Of a DNA stretch of 64,000 nt, positions 1-10,486 are shown piece by piece. The translations under genes and the position numbers were made by a program. The notes beneath the pieces were generated by a model that saw only the letters and a program-made list of their open reading frames with translations, had not been told where the DNA came from and did no database searches. Each line of letters opens with the position of its first letter. The first letter of the stretch is position 1. The stretch is from assembly GCF_030653815.1 (NCBI RefSeq), contig NZ_JAURYQ010000036.1, forward strand, positions 124,001-188,000, written 5' to 3'. Origin of the DNA: Rhodoferax sp. GTDB lineage: Bacteria; Pseudomonadota; Gammaproteobacteria; Burkholderiales; Burkholderiaceae_C.

Positions 1-884
1 CGGACGGTACCGGTCAGTTGACCCCCCATGCTGCGCCACAGGCCTTCGATGGCACGGGTGTTGTAACTGTTGGGGTCGGCATAGGCAATGGACCACACTT
101 TTTCGCCACAGCCTGCGGCGTAACTGCCATTGAAACGGATTTTTTCCGAGTCGGAAAAGTCCGCCTTGAGGCTGGCACGGTAATCATTGCAAGCCCCATT
201 CTGCCCAGGCTTGCCGGGGCTCAGCGGCACGCTCGTTTGAAACTTTACGCCCCACAAGGGCGGGTCGTATTGCACGCTGGCACGGCCGGTGAGCGGATCG
301 GGCGCAAACGTCATGACGACGGACTTGAAATTGACCAACAAGGCATCGGGCGCTGCGTTGTAGGGGCGCAGCGGTTCGCCATCAAATTCGGCCGCATTGG
401 TGTCAGGCAGCGCAAACAGGCCGCTGTCCAGAACGATGTCGCCAGCAATGCTGTGAATACCCAGCCCCTGCAAGCGGCGCAGCAGCAGCCAGACTTTTTC
501 AAGCACCAGCTTGGGGTCCCCCTGGCCCTGAATGATCACGTTGCCTTGCAGTACGCCGTTGACCACCGGACCATCGACCCAAACCGGTGTGCGCCAGGTG
601 TAGGCGGGCCCCAACAGTTCGAGCGCAGCTGTGGTGGTGACCAATTTCATGACCGAGGCCGGATTCATGGGCTGGTCCGCGCGGTGGCTCAGGCGCGGCG
701 CGGAGCGGCCGTCGGCTTCCAGCACCAGCAGGGCGACGGCATCGGTCGGCATCTGGGCACGGTTCAACGCCATCATCACGGGTTCTGGCAAGGCCTGTGC
801 CAAGGTGCTGGCGCTGAAAAGGCTGGCCACCGCACAAAGCAGAGTTTGTACGAACTGGCGTGTGCTGAGTTTGAGGGTTTGCAT
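1..884 (-). CDS. dacB: D-alanyl-D-alanine carboxypeptidase/endopeptidase (PBP4), C-terminus missing
   Basis: Class C penicillin-binding protein that trims and hydrolyses peptidoglycan cross-links in the periplasm. The minus-strand frame opens at the ATG at 884-882 and stays open to the window edge, giving about 294 codons of a protein usually near 480-500. Residues 1-31 look like a Sec signal peptide ending in AQA. The catalytic SxxK motif is visible as SVMK at 77-80 in PASVMKLVTT, and the following GNVIIQGQGDPKL region fits the family. The SxN and KTG motifs would lie off the window. It diverges from the SDR gene at 973. Confidence 0.9.
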   Translation of the reverse strand, partial: MQTLKLSTRQFVQTLLCAVASLFSASTLAQALPEPVMMALNRAQMPTDAVALLVLEADGRSAPRLSHRADQPMNPASVMKLVTTTAALELLGPAYTWRTPVWVDGPVVNGVLQGNVIIQGQGDPKLVLEKVWLLLRRLQGLGIHSIAGDIVLDSGLFALPDTNAAEFDGEPLRPYNAAPDALLVNFKSVVMTFAPDPLTGRASVQYDPPLWGVKFQTSVPLSPGKPGQNGACNDYRASLKADFSDSEKIRFNGSYAAGCGEKVWSIAYADPNSYNTRAIEGLWRSMGGQLTGTV

Positions 885-972
885 TTTTCTATTATGAAGT
901 GGTGGGTGGCCTTGGCGCGGTTGATGCACTATTCTTGAGCCTGTTGTTGTTCGAATTGGAGTATTTATCCCC

Positions 973-1719
973 ATGGAAAAAATCATCCTCGTCACGGGCG
1001 GCGGGCGCGGCATTGGCGCCGCCTGTGCGCTGCTGGCAGCAGAACAGGGCTACGCCGTTTGCATCAGTTACAGGACGAATGAAGCTGCGGCCACCGAAGT
1101 CATTGCTGCCATTGAAGGCCGTGGCGGCACGGCGTTGGCGATCCAGGCTGACGTTTCTGATGAGTCAGCAGTTGAGCGCTTGTTCGCGCAGATGGACAAG
1201 CGATTTGGGCGCTTGACCGCGCTCATCAACAACGCCGGCATGTTGTTCCCACAGATGCGTGTGGAGCAAATGGACGCGGTGCGCATCAATCGTCTTTTAG
1301 CCACCAATGTCACCGGCAGTTTTTTGTGCGCACGCGAGGCCGTGCGGCGCATGTCGACCCGGCACGGTGGCCCGGGCGGCAGCATCGTCAACATGTCCTC
1401 ACGCGCCGCAGTGCTTGGTTCCCCGGGCGAGTATGTCGACTATGCGGCTTCAAAGGCAGCACTCGATGCCTTGACGATCGGCTTGTCGAAGGAAGTGGCC
1501 AATGAAAAAATTCGTGTTAACGGCGTGCGTCCTGGTCTCATTCACACAGACATACATGCCAGCGGCGGCGAACCGGGCCGCGTCAGCAGACTGCAAGCAA
1601 CGGTGCCCATGGCCCGGGGCGGCGACCCGCTGGAGGTGGCAAGGGCGGCACTGTGGTTGCTTTCGGACGAGGCCTCCTACACCACCGGATCTTTCATCGA
1701 AGTATCGGGCGGACGCTGA
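973..1719 (+). CDS. SDR-family NAD(P)-dependent oxidoreductase
   Basis: Classical short-chain dehydrogenase of 248 aa, the usual family length. It has the Rossmann nucleotide motif TGGGRGIG (residues 8-15), NNAG (86-89), the active-site serine in NMSS (about 142-143) and the catalytic YAASK (Tyr157, Lys161). The C-terminal VSGGR resembles FabG-like and glucose-dehydrogenase-like members. The substrate cannot be told from sequence: it is not next to acpP or fabD, so it is probably not the housekeeping FabG. The gene stands alone, divergent from dacB, and about 290 bp without a recognisable gene follow it before tRNA-Pro. Confidence 0.85.
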   Translation: MEKIILVTGGGRGIGAACALLAAEQGYAVCISYRTNEAAATEVIAAIEGRGGTALAIQADVSDESAVERLFAQMDKRFGRLTALINNAGMLFPQMRVEQMDAVRINRLLATNVTGSFLCAREAVRRMSTRHGGPGGSIVNMSSRAAVLGSPGEYVDYAASKAALDALTIGLSKEVANEKIRVNGVRPGLIHTDIHASGGEPGRVSRLQATVPMARGGDPLEVARAALWLLSDEASYTTGSFIEVSGGR

Positions 1720-1972
1720 ACGGGCAAGCACAATCCAATATTTTCAGTGTTTTGATGCCTGCCGGCGGCATGCTGCTGGCGTGGTGCCTTTTGCACAATA
1801 TCGGCGCCCAATTTTTAAGCAGTCACCGGCAAGCCAATACTGGCGCGGCCTGGCGGACTTGTTCAACAAGTTGTCAACAAGCTTAGTCCTGTGTTGTGGG
1901 GACAACATGACTGGAGCGACTGGGTCAAAGACGTTGATTCCACTGAATTCAATTATCGGAGCCACAAAGCAA

Positions 1973-2005
1973 AATGGGTTAGCAGTCAAAAACTGCTAAC
2001 CCATT
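1973..2005 (-). terminator. Hairpin terminator downstream of tRNA-Pro
   Basis: A perfect 13-bp inverted repeat (AATGGGTTAGCAG at 1973-1985 and its complement at 1993-2005) encloses a 7-nt loop. On the minus strand it is followed by a T-rich stretch (TTTTGCTTT). It lies 8 nt beyond the tRNA 3' end and fits a factor-independent terminator for the ispB/tRNA-Pro strand. Confidence 0.6.
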
Positions 2006-2013
2006 GATTTATA

Positions 2014-2090
<77 letters not shown>

Positions 2091-2106
2091 ATTTTTGCCT
2101 GAATCG

Positions 2107-3090
2107 TCAGGACTGACGCTCCAACAATTGAGCCGCCAATTGTATCAAACACTGCCTGTGCGCATTGTCTGGTAACAGCTCGGCTGCGGCGATGGCGCGG
2201 CGTGCTTCGTCTGCGGCCGCTTGACGCGCCACATCGAGGGCGCCGGTAGCCTGCACGATGGCCACGACCTGGTCAATCAGTTCAAGTTTGCCAGTTTCAA
2301 TGGCGCTTTGGATGAGTTCGCGTTCGCTGGCGGTGCCGCGTTGCATGGCTGCAATCAGGGGCAGGGTGGTTTTGCCTTCGCGCAAATCGTCACCCAGGTT
2401 CTTGCCCATCACAGCGACATCGCCGGTGTAGTCCAGCACGTCGTCGATGATTTGAAATGCGGTGCCAAGGGCTTGCCCGTAGTCGGCGCAGGCGGCTTCG
2501 ATGTCAGGGCTGGCGTTGGCCAAAATGGCCCCGACACGGGCGCTGGCTTCAAACAGCTTGGCTGTTTTGGAGCGGATCACATGCAGGTAGCCCGCCTCAT
2601 CGAGAGCAGCGTTGTGCATGTTCATCAATTGCATGACTTCGCCTTCCGCGATCACGTTGGTGGCTTCCGCGAGCACTTCCATGATGCGCATGTTTTGCGC
2701 ATCCACCATCATCTGGAAGCAGCGTGAATACAGGAAGTCACCCACCAGAACGCTGGCAGGATTGCCAAAGGTTTCGTTGGCGGTCGGATTGCCGCGCCGC
2801 ATGGAAGAGTCGTCCACCACGTCATCATGGAGCAGCGTCGATGTGTGGATGAATTCCACCACGGCCGCCAGATTAAAGCGCTGCGCGCCGGTGTAGCCAA
2901 GGGTGCCGCACATCAAAAGAAGCAACGCTGGGCGCAGCCGCTTGCCGCCGGCAGAAATGATGTAGCGTGACACTTGCCCCACCAGGGGTACGCCGGATTC
3001 CAGGCGATGCGTAATGACCACGTCGACCTCTCGCATGTCCTGCGCAATGATCGCCATGAAGCTGGGTTTTTGAGATGGAGTGGCTTGCAA
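2107..3090 (-). CDS. ispB: Octaprenyl/polyprenyl diphosphate synthase
   Basis: Trans-polyprenyl synthase that elongates FPP with IPP to make the ubiquinone side chain. The first aspartate-rich motif is DDVVDD (residues 89-94 of the 327-aa reading) followed by SSMRRG. The second is DDVLD (216-220). GGKRLRP lies at 48-54. The frame opens with TTG at 3090; an ATG 11 codons later (3057) would give 316 aa. Neither has a clear Shine-Dalgarno, so the start is uncertain. It diverges from rplU, the common betaproteobacterial arrangement of ispB with rplU-rpmA-obg. Confidence 0.92.
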   Translation of the reverse strand: MQATPSQKPSFMAIIAQDMREVDVVITHRLESGVPLVGQVSRYIISAGGKRLRPALLLLMCGTLGYTGAQRFNLAAVVEFIHTSTLLHDDVVDDSSMRRGNPTANETFGNPASVLVGDFLYSRCFQMMVDAQNMRIMEVLAEATNVIAEGEVMQLMNMHNAALDEAGYLHVIRSKTAKLFEASARVGAILANASPDIEAACADYGQALGTAFQIIDDVLDYTGDVAVMGKNLGDDLREGKTTLPLIAAMQRGTASERELIQSAIETGKLELIDQVVAIVQATGALDVARQAAADEARRAIAAAELLPDNAHRQCLIQLAAQLLERQS

Positions 3091-3171
3091 GACAGTGACC
3101 CGATTAGTTGGGCAGATTATAGAAAGTCCACAAGCCTTGATTGGCTTAAACTTTGCCTCACATCAGTGTGA

Positions 3172-3201
3172 TTGGACAGTCTGATGGACTTGTGCGATAA
3201 T
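3172..3201 (+). promoter_or_regulatory. Probable sigma70 promoter of rplU-rpmA-obgE
   Basis: TTGGAC at 3172-3177 and GATAAT at 3196-3201 are separated by 18 bp, and TGC directly precedes the -10, giving an extended -10 (TGCGATAAT). It points at rplU about 49 bp downstream. The assignment is by motif only. Confidence 0.5.
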
Positions 3202-3249
3202 TCCGGGCTCTGCGAAAATTCGTTCGGAGAGCATTATTAAGAGGTTATT

Positions 3250-3561
3250 ATGTACGCGGTCATAAAAACTGGTGGCAAACAATACAAAGTTGCAACCGGC
3301 GAAAAAATTAAAGTAGAACAGATTGCTGCGGATGTAGGCCAAGAGATTGTGATCGACCAGGTTCTGGCAGTCGGCAGCGGCGCAGAGTTGAAGGTTGGTA
3401 CACCCTTGGTGTCCGGTGCAGCGGTCAGTGTCACAGTTTTGGCACATGGCAAACACGACAAAGTGAGCATTTTCAAAATGCGCCGTCGTAAACACTACCA
3501 AAAACGTCAAGGTCATCGTCAGCAGTTCACTGAACTCCTGATTGGTGCGATTTCTGCATAA
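3250..3561 (+). CDS. rplU: 50S ribosomal protein L21
   Basis: bL21, a 23S rRNA-binding protein of the large subunit. It is 103 aa, the usual length. The start [14 protein letters not shown] and the basic [14 protein letters not shown] segment near the C-terminus are diagnostic. The start follows AAGAGG at 3239-3244. It is first in the rplU-rpmA pair, 12 nt before rpmA. Confidence 0.98.
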   Translation: MYAVIKTGGKQYKVATGEKIKVEQIAADVGQEIVIDQVLAVGSGAELKVGTPLVSGAAVSVTVLAHGKHDKVSIFKMRRRKHYQKRQGHRQQFTELLIGAISA

Positions 3562-3573
3562 GGAGCAAGAGTC

Positions 3574-3834
3574 ATGGCACATAAAAAAGGCGGCGGCTCG
3601 ACGCGAAATGGGCGCGATTCCAAGCCCAAAATGCTCGGTGTGAAGATGTTTGGTGGCCAGTTGGTCGCCCCTGGCGCGATCATCGTGCGCCAGCGCGGCA
3701 CACAATTCCACCCCGGTGCCAATGTTGGCATTGGCAAAGACCACACGCTGTTTGCATTGACAGAAGGTCATGTGTCGTTCGCCATCAAGGGCGCTTTGAA
3801 CCGGCACACCGTGAGCGTGACTGCAGCAGCTTAA
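3574..3834 (+). CDS. rpmA: 50S ribosomal protein L27
   Basis: bL27 contacts the peptidyl-transferase centre through its N-terminal tail. It is 86 aa, beginning [16 protein letters not shown] as in non-Firmicutes, with no cleavable extension. The core [15 protein letters not shown] and [13 protein letters not shown] match the family. AAGGAG lies just upstream. A hairpin terminator follows 24 nt after the stop, so most transcription of the rplU-rpmA pair probably ends before obgE. Confidence 0.98.
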   Translation: MAHKKGGGSTRNGRDSKPKMLGVKMFGGQLVAPGAIIVRQRGTQFHPGANVGIGKDHTLFALTEGHVSFAIKGALNRHTVSVTAAA

Positions 3835-3858
3835 GGGCTGGCGTACGTTCATCCAAGA

Positions 3859-3883
3859 CCCTGCGCACGGCGCGGGGTTTTTT
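3859..3883 (+). terminator. Terminator between rpmA and obgE
   Basis: CCCTGCGC (3859-3866) pairs with GCGCGGGG (3870-3877), including one G-U pair, across a 3-nt loop, and TTTTTT follows. It ends only 17 nt before the obgE start codon, so it may act as an attenuator for obgE. Confidence 0.7.
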
Positions 3884-3891
3884 ATTTATAA

Positions 3892-4983
<1,092 letters not shown>

Positions 4984-5019
4984 AGCGCCTGACGCAAACT
5001 ACTAGCCCAAGAGGGTTCA

Positions 5020-6156
5020 ATGGCTCAAGAACAAGAGAATTCAGCATTGCGTGAGGCTCGCCGTGTGGTGGTCAAGGTGGGCTCCAGCCTGGTGACCAAC
5101 GATGGTCGGGGTCTGGATGAAGCAGCGATTGGCGAGTGGTGCCGGCAAATGGCGGTGCTGGTGCACCAGGGGCGTGAAGTCATCATGGTTTCCAGTGGCG
5201 CCATCGCCGAAGGCATGAAGCGCTTGGGCTGGTCCAAGCGCCCGCATGAAATTCATGAACTGCAGGCTGCCGCCGCAGTGGGGCAAATGGGCCTGGCACA
5301 CATGTACGAAACCAAGCTGCGTGAGAACGGCTTGGGCAGCGCCCAGGTGCTGCTGACGCACGCCGACCTGGCGGACCGCGAGCGCTACCTCAATGCGCGC
5401 TCCACGCTGCTGACCCTGCTCAAACTCGGCGTGGTGCCGGTCATCAATGAAAACGACACGGTCGTCAACGACGAGATCAAGTTTGGTGACAACGACACGC
5501 TGGGTGCTTTGGTTGCCAACCTGGTCGAAGCTGACGCGCTCGTTATTCTGACCGATCAAAAAGGCTTGTTCACGGCCGATCCGCGCAAGGACACCCTTGC
5601 CCAATTTGTGCATGTGGCACAGGCCGGTGATCCCGCGCTGGAAGCCATGGCTGGCGGCGCGGGTTCCAGTCTGGGACGCGGTGGCATGATCACCAAGATA
5701 CTGGCCGCCAAGCGGGCCGCCGGTTCAGGCGCGTCGACCGTGATCGCCTGGGGGCGCGAACCTGATGCCTTGCTGCGGCTGTGTCAGGGCGAGGCCATTG
5801 GCACGCTGCTGGTGGCGCCGACGCAAAAAATGCAAGCGCGCAAACAGTGGATCGCCGATCATCTGCAATTGCGTGGCTCGGTCACGGTCGATGCCGGCGC
5901 TGTGGCCAAATTGCTGGGTGACGGATCAAGCTTGTTGCCCATCGGCATGATCGGTGTAGAGGGCGATTTTTCGCGTGGCGATGTGATTGCCATCCGCGAT
6001 CCACAAGGGCTGGAGATGGCCCGTGGACTGGCCAACTACGCCAGTACCGAAGCGCGCCTGATTTGTCGCAAGCCCTCCAGCGCCTTTGAAGCCTTGCTGG
6101 GTTATGTGGCGGAACCAGAAATGGTGCATCGCGACAACCTGGTGCTCAAACGCTGA
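5020..6156 (+). CDS. proB: Glutamate 5-kinase
   Basis: Catalyses ATP-dependent phosphorylation of glutamate, the first step of proline synthesis. The 378-aa protein has an amino-acid kinase domain (VKVGSS at 18-23; NENDTV and [12 protein letters not shown] in the middle; the GTGGM-like [11 protein letters not shown]) and a C-terminal PUA domain from about residue 285. It lies 36 nt after obgE with AAGAGGG upstream and is probably cotranscribed. The obgE-proB-CNP1-rppH-proS order is common in Burkholderiales. Confidence 0.95.
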   Translation: MAQEQENSALREARRVVVKVGSSLVTNDGRGLDEAAIGEWCRQMAVLVHQGREVIMVSSGAIAEGMKRLGWSKRPHEIHELQAAAAVGQMGLAHMYETKLRENGLGSAQVLLTHADLADRERYLNARSTLLTLLKLGVVPVINENDTVVNDEIKFGDNDTLGALVANLVEADALVILTDQKGLFTADPRKDTLAQFVHVAQAGDPALEAMAGGAGSSLGRGGMITKILAAKRAAGSGASTVIAWGREPDALLRLCQGEAIGTLLVAPTQKMQARKQWIADHLQLRGSVTVDAGAVAKLLGDGSSLLPIGMIGVEGDFSRGDVIAIRDPQGLEMARGLANYASTEARLICRKPSSAFEALLGYVAEPEMVHRDNLVLKR

Positions 6157-6185
6157 CGCCTTGGGGGCGGGCGCCAGCTTGCCAT

Positions 6186-6701
6186 CTATCTGCTTTTGAG
6201 CCTTCTGATGATCTCTGTGGCTGAGCCAGCGGCGGTATTGCCTTCACAGACCCCTTGCCGTGCCAGTGCCAGTGCATGTTTGGAGGGCTGCTTGTCGTTG
6301 AGCCCGCGCCACTCGGGTTCCTTCACCAGCGTCCAGACACCCGTGGCGCTGGCCCGGGCATAGGCTTTCACTTCACCCTTTGCGCAGCGAATGCCCTCAA
6401 AAAACGCGTTGACGGAACCGCTGGGGCTGACGGCCACTATCACATAGCGCACGATGCCGTCCGGTGTGACTACCACTGTGGCGGGATCGACGCCGAATTT
6501 CATGCTTACATACGCAGGCATGTCAATGTTCACCAATTGTTTGGGGTCGAATTTGGGCGGCGCAGGTACTTCGGTTTCTTGCCAGTCGGGATTGTCGACC
6601 AGACCTTGCGCTTGCGCACCCAGCGCACAGCATGTCAGGCCCAGCAACAAGCAGTTTTTCAGCGCGAGGGGAAAAGAACGCAGAAATTTTGATTCAGGCA
6701 T
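6186..6701 (-). CDS. CNP1-like exported protein
   Basis: Protein of 171 aa matching the CNP1-like family (first named from Neisseria), function unknown. The first 32 residues form a signal peptide (hydrophobic [15 protein letters not shown]), so it is exported. The mature part starts [17 protein letters not shown] and ends with one conserved cysteine (QGVCEGN) besides IRCAKGE. The frame is open further upstream, but the start at 6701 is chosen because it places the signal peptide at the N-terminus and gives an 8-nt overlap with the rppH stop, suggesting coupled translation. Confidence 0.8.
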   Translation of the reverse strand: MPESKFLRSFPLALKNCLLLGLTCCALGAQAQGLVDNPDWQETEVPAPPKFDPKQLVNIDMPAYVSMKFGVDPATVVVTPDGIVRYVIVAVSPSGSVNAFFEGIRCAKGEVKAYARASATGVWTLVKEPEWRGLNDKQPSKHALALARQGVCEGNTAAGSATEIIRRLKSR

Positions 6702-7311
6702 GTTGCGGTCCAGGCGGCGGGTCAGGTTCAAGGGTGGCTCCTGGTGGTGTTTCAAAGCTGGTATCGGGCATGTCTGCGCAGGACTGTTCCAGGTCGAGCG
6801 GACGAATGCCTTGGCGCAGAAAGCGGTTGCGGTGCTCATTGCGCGGCAGGTAGCGCGACAGTTCGGTGAGTGCCGTCACATAGACTTCGCGTTTGAACTC
6901 GACTACCGCGTCCAGTGGCACCCAATAGTCGTTCCAGCGCCAGGCATCGAATTCGGGGTGGCTGGTGGCACGCAGGTTCAAATCCCAGTCGTGACCAACG
7001 AGTTGCAACAAGTACCAGATTTGTTTCTGGCCCTTGTAAAAACCGCGTGAATCGCGGCGAATAAAACGGTCTGGCACCTCATAGCGCAACCAGTCACGGG
7101 TGCGGGCCACGATGCGAACATGTTCGCGCTGCAGCCCAATTTCTTCATGCAACTCCCGGATCATGGCCTGCTCCGGAGTTTCACCCCGGTCAATGCCACC
7201 CTGCGGAAACTGCCAGGAGTGCGTACGGATACGCTTGCCCCAAAACACCTGATTTTTCTGGTTGAGCAGGACGATGCCGACGTTGGGCCTAAAGCCGTCC
7301 CGGTCAAGCAT
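6694..7311 (-). CDS. rppH: RNA pyrophosphohydrolase
   Basis: Nudix hydrolase that removes pyrophosphate from 5'-triphosphate mRNA and so triggers decay. The Nudix box [22 protein letters not shown] starts near residue 38, and the N-terminus [17 protein letters not shown] is typical. The frame opens at a TTG (7317), but the ATG at 7311 matches family starts and gives 205 aa; the C-terminus after about 165 is a proline-rich tail. It diverges from proS and overlaps the CNP1-like gene. Confidence 0.93.
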   Translation of the reverse strand: MLDRDGFRPNVGIVLLNQKNQVFWGKRIRTHSWQFPQGGIDRGETPEQAMIRELHEEIGLQREHVRIVARTRDWLRYEVPDRFIRRDSRGFYKGQKQIWYLLQLVGHDWDLNLRATSHPEFDAWRWNDYWVPLDAVVEFKREVYVTALTELSRYLPRNEHRNRFLRQGIRPLDLEQSCADMPDTSFETPPGATLEPDPPPGPQHA

Positions 7312-7344
7312 AATCAAACCCCAATTTTTAAATTGTCTTGATTA

Positions 7345-7364
7345 TGCACAGCCCGGGCTGTGCA
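7345..7364. promoter_or_regulatory. 20-bp perfect palindrome between rppH and proS
   Basis: TGCACAGCCCGGGCTGTGCA is a perfect inverted repeat in the 90-bp divergent intergenic region, 33 bp from rppH and 37 bp from proS. It could be an operator for a dimeric regulator or an mRNA hairpin in the proS leader. No T-run follows, so it is not a terminator. Confidence 0.4.
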
Positions 7365-7401
7365 GCAAGCGACATAACCCTGACATATTGCTGGATATCC
7401 C

Positions 7402-9144
7402 ATGAGAGCCTCTCAATTTTTCATTTCCACCCTCAAAGAAGCCCCGGCGGATGCCGAAATTGCCAGTCACAAGCTCATGATGCGCGCCGGCATGATCAAA
7501 AAAATCGGTGCCGGCATCTACACGCTGATGCCAATGGGCCTGCGCGTGGTGCGTAAAGTGGAGGCGATTGTTCGTGAAGAAATGAACCGTGCCGGTGCGG
7601 TCGAACTGACCATGCCGGTAGTGCAACCTGCCGAGTTGTGGGCCGAGACCGGCCGTTTTGAAAAAATGGGACCTGAGCTTTTGCGCATCAAGGACCGTCA
7701 CGGGCACGACTTCGTGATTCAACCCACCAGCGAAGAAGTGGTGACCGACATTGCGCGCCAGGAAATCCGCAGCTACAAACAGTTGCCTAAGAATTTCTAC
7801 CAGATTCAGACCAAGTTTCGCGACGAGCGGCGCCCCCGCTTTGGGCTGATGCGGGGACGTGAATTCATCATGAAAGATGCCTACAGCTTTGACCGCGATC
7901 AGACCACGGCCAAAGCCAGCTATCAGGTCATGGCTGCAGCCTACCGGCGCATCTTTGACCGCTTTGGGCTTACCTACCGTGCCGTGGCTGCCGACAGCGG
8001 CGCCATTGGCGGGGATTTGAGTGAGGAATTCCAGGTGATCGCCGCCACTGGCGAAGATGCCATCGTTTACTGCCCCGGCAGTGATTACGCCGCCAACATG
8101 GAAAAAGCCGAGGCGCTGGCGCCCGCAGGCACGCACCCGGCGGCCATCCAAACCATGAGCAAAACTGCCACGCCGGGTAAAAGCACTTGCGCTGCGGTGG
8201 CTGAACTGCTGGGCTTGCCTCTGAAAAATACCGTCAAATCCCTGGTGCTGGCCACCGACATGCTCAACGAACAGGGTGAAGTGGTGAAAACGCAGGTCTG
8301 GTTGCTGTTGCTGCGCGGCGACCACGACATGAACGAGGTCAAGGTCAGCAAATTGCCTGGGTTGCAAGCCTTCCGTTTTGCCACACTGCCCGAAATCGAG
8401 GAACATTTTGGTTGTTTACCCGGTTATCTGGGGCCGATCGGTCTGAAGAAGCCCGTTCAAATCGTGGTGGACCGTGACGTGGCGGTGATGAGTGACTGGG
8501 TTTGTGGTGCCAACGAGGCAGACTTCCACATCACAGGCGTCAACTGGGGCCGCGATTTGCCCGAGCCGGCACTGGTGGCTGATTTGCGCAACGTGGTAGC
8601 GGGAGATGCCTCGCCAGATGGCCTGGGTGTGTTGGCGATCGAACGCGGCATTGAGGTAGGCCATGTGTTTTATCTGGGCACCAAATACAGCCAGGCCATG
8701 AACGCGACCTTTCTGGACCAGAATGGCAAGCCCCAATTCATGGAAATGGGCTGCTATGGCATTGGCATCACGCGCCTGCCTGCGGCCGCCATTGAGCAGA
8801 ATCACGATGAACGCGGCATCATCTGGCCCGACGCGCTGGCGCCGTTCACGGTGGTGCTGTGTCCGATCAACGCCGAGCGTTCGCCAGAAGTCAAGGCCAC
8901 CGCAGACAAGCTGTATGCCCAATTGCTGGCAGCCGGTGTCGATGTCATGCTGGATGACCGCGGTGAGCGCCCGGGCGCCATGTTTGCCGACTGGGAGTTG
9001 ATTGGTGTGCCGCACCGCGTCAATATTGGCGACCGGGCCTTGAAGGAAGGCCATGTCGAATACCAGCACCGCCGCGACGCCGCCGCCAGTGCCGTGCCGG
9101 TGGCCGACATCGTGGGCCAGTTGCTGGCCAAACTCAAGGCGTGA
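7402..9144 (+). CDS. proS: Prolyl-tRNA synthetase
   Basis: Bacterial-type class II synthetase charging tRNA-Pro. The 580-aa length is that of the form with the INS editing insertion. Motif-2 region residues are visible in TSEE (109-112) and [17 protein letters not shown] (139-155). The INS domain is roughly residues 225-390, and the anticodon-binding domain covers the last 100 residues ([18 protein letters not shown]). It diverges from rppH, with the putative lytic transglycosylase 43 nt downstream. Confidence 0.97.
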   Translation: MRASQFFISTLKEAPADAEIASHKLMMRAGMIKKIGAGIYTLMPMGLRVVRKVEAIVREEMNRAGAVELTMPVVQPAELWAETGRFEKMGPELLRIKDRHGHDFVIQPTSEEVVTDIARQEIRSYKQLPKNFYQIQTKFRDERRPRFGLMRGREFIMKDAYSFDRDQTTAKASYQVMAAAYRRIFDRFGLTYRAVAADSGAIGGDLSEEFQVIAATGEDAIVYCPGSDYAANMEKAEALAPAGTHPAAIQTMSKTATPGKSTCAAVAELLGLPLKNTVKSLVLATDMLNEQGEVVKTQVWLLLLRGDHDMNEVKVSKLPGLQAFRFATLPEIEEHFGCLPGYLGPIGLKKPVQIVVDRDVAVMSDWVCGANEADFHITGVNWGRDLPEPALVADLRNVVAGDASPDGLGVLAIERGIEVGHVFYLGTKYSQAMNATFLDQNGKPQFMEMGCYGIGITRLPAAAIEQNHDERGIIWPDALAPFTVVLCPINAERSPEVKATADKLYAQLLAAGVDVMLDDRGERPGAMFADWELIGVPHRVNIGDRALKEGHVEYQHRRDAAASAVPVADIVGQLLAKLKA

Positions 9145-9187
9145 GCGGTCAACGATTGCCGAATTGTGTTTGTCGCATGAGCTGGCT

Positions 9188-9829
9188 ATGAGTATCAACC
9201 GACGCGCACTTCTGGGTAAGTCGTTAGCGCTTTCACCTGTGCTGACGGGCTCAGGCGCGCTTTTGTTTCAAGCGCCTGCCTGGGCCGGGGCACAAATCGA
9301 AGAGCCGCTCATTGACTCTGTCCGAACGGCCTTGAGCTCGACTATTGCCAACCACGCGCCACCCGTGCCGGAGTTCCCTGACACCGAATCGCGTCTGCGC
9401 TACCTGCGTTGGTTGGGGGCCATGAGCGAACGCCTGGTGAGGAAAAAGTCTGACTGGAATACGCGCAAGGAATTTTTGCAAACGGTGTGGTACGAGGCCA
9501 GGCGCGCGGGTCTGGACGTCTCCATGGTGCTGGGTCTGATTCAGGTGGAAAGCAACTTCAGAAAATTTGCCGTGAGCAGCGTCGGTGCACGCGGCTACAT
9601 GCAGGTCATGCCATTCTGGACCCGGGTGCTGGGCGACGGCGATGCCAGCAAGCTGTTTCACCTGCAGACCAATTTGCGCTTTGGCTGCGTGATCCTGCGC
9701 CATTACCTCGACCGTGAACGCGGCGACGTCTACATGGCGCTGGGGCGCTACAACGGCTCGCGGGGCAAGCCGCAGTACCCCAACGCGGTCTTTGGCGCCC
9801 GGAGACTGTGGGAGCCTCAAACCGCTTGA
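9188..9829 (+). CDS. Lytic transglycosylase (SLT/GEWL domain)
   Basis: Soluble lytic transglycosylase-like protein of 213 aa acting on periplasmic peptidoglycan. The GEWL-fold motif is GLIQVESNFRKFAVSSVGA with catalytic Glu121, followed by RGYMQVMPFW and LGRYNGS. The start at 9188 was chosen because it gives a clean N-terminal signal: the open frame upstream overlaps proS. The signal carries NRRALLGK, close to a twin-arginine motif, then a hydrophobic stretch ending AWA. It is convergent with grxD, 8 nt apart. Confidence 0.85.
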   Translation: MSINRRALLGKSLALSPVLTGSGALLFQAPAWAGAQIEEPLIDSVRTALSSTIANHAPPVPEFPDTESRLRYLRWLGAMSERLVRKKSDWNTRKEFLQTVWYEARRAGLDVSMVLGLIQVESNFRKFAVSSVGARGYMQVMPFWTRVLGDGDASKLFHLQTNLRFGCVILRHYLDRERGDVYMALGRYNGSRGKPQYPNAVFGARRLWEPQTA

Positions 9830-9837
9830 GGGGTGCA

Positions 9838-10164
9838 TCAGTTGGCGGGCGTTCCCAGCAAGGTCTGCAATTCACCGTTCTCGTACATTTCCATCATGAT
9901 GTCCGAGCCGCCAATGAACTCGCCTTTGAGGTAGAACTGCGGAATGGTGGGCCAGTTGCTGTAGTCCTTGATGCCAGCGCGAATACCGTCATCTTCGAGC
10001 ACGTTGACGGTCTTGATGGCTTTGGGATCAACGCCACAGGCTTTCAGGATCTGGATGGCACGGCCCGAGAAACCACACTGCGGAAAGCTCGCCGTGCCTT
10101 TCATGAAAAGCAAAATGTCGTTGTGTTTGACCAGGTCGTCAATGCGTTGCTGTGCGTCGCTCAT
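9838..10164 (-). CDS. grxD: Monothiol glutaredoxin (Grx4 type)
   Basis: CGFS-type glutaredoxin that binds and delivers [2Fe-2S] clusters. It is 108 aa, with MKGTASFPQCGFSGRA placing the CGFS motif at 30-33, and the glutathione-binding WPTIPQFYLKGEFIGGSDI further on. It is the last gene of the hemA-prfA-prmC-slyX-grxD run, 96 nt after slyX. Confidence 0.95.
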   Translation of the reverse strand: MSDAQQRIDDLVKHNDILLFMKGTASFPQCGFSGRAIQILKACGVDPKAIKTVNVLEDDGIRAGIKDYSNWPTIPQFYLKGEFIGGSDIMMEMYENGELQTLLGTPAN

Positions 10165-10260
10165 GCTGAAAATTCCTATTAAAAAAACAAGTCTGATTAT
10201 TTCACTTTTAGGCCCGGCTGGGGGCGAAACCCTGTCGGGCTTAGGGGTGCTCCGGGCGCT

Positions 10261-10473
10261 CTAGTAGTGCGGCGGCAAATCCTCGCGCAGGTTGCGTGTC
10301 GCTGTGGCAGCCTCCGGCGGTGCCTGCTGGCTTAACCACTGCACTTCACGCGTCAGGCGGTCAATCTGGTCCTGCTGACGGATGATGATCTGGTCGAGCT
10401 TGTCCAGCAGGTCTTCGGCGAAGCTGGCTTTGACTTCCAGGTCGGTGAGTCGCGCTTCAAGGGAATGGATCAT
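10261..10473 (-). CDS. slyX: SlyX-family protein
   Basis: Short coiled-coil protein of unknown function (70 aa). The heptad-like region LEARLTDLEVKASFAEDLLDKLDQIIIRQQDQIDRL and the terminal LPPHY are the hallmarks of SlyX. It lies 13 nt after prmC on the same strand. Confidence 0.88.
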   Translation of the reverse strand: MIHSLEARLTDLEVKASFAEDLLDKLDQIIIRQQDQIDRLTREVQWLSQQAPPEAATATRNLREDLPPHY

Positions 10474-10486
10474 GGTCAGGATGTTT

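Noticed and set aside
18..938. A 306-aa plus-strand open frame at the window start
   Set aside because: It mirrors dacB, whose SxxK motif and signal peptide on the minus strand are clear.
1720..2013. Possible gene in the 294 bp between the SDR gene and tRNA-Pro
   Set aside because: Available ORFs overlap the SDR gene out of frame and have no ribosome-binding site; only the tRNA-side terminator is supported.
10210..10241. Inverted repeat between slyX and grxD as a terminator
   Set aside because: The stem is imperfect and no T-run follows on either strand.
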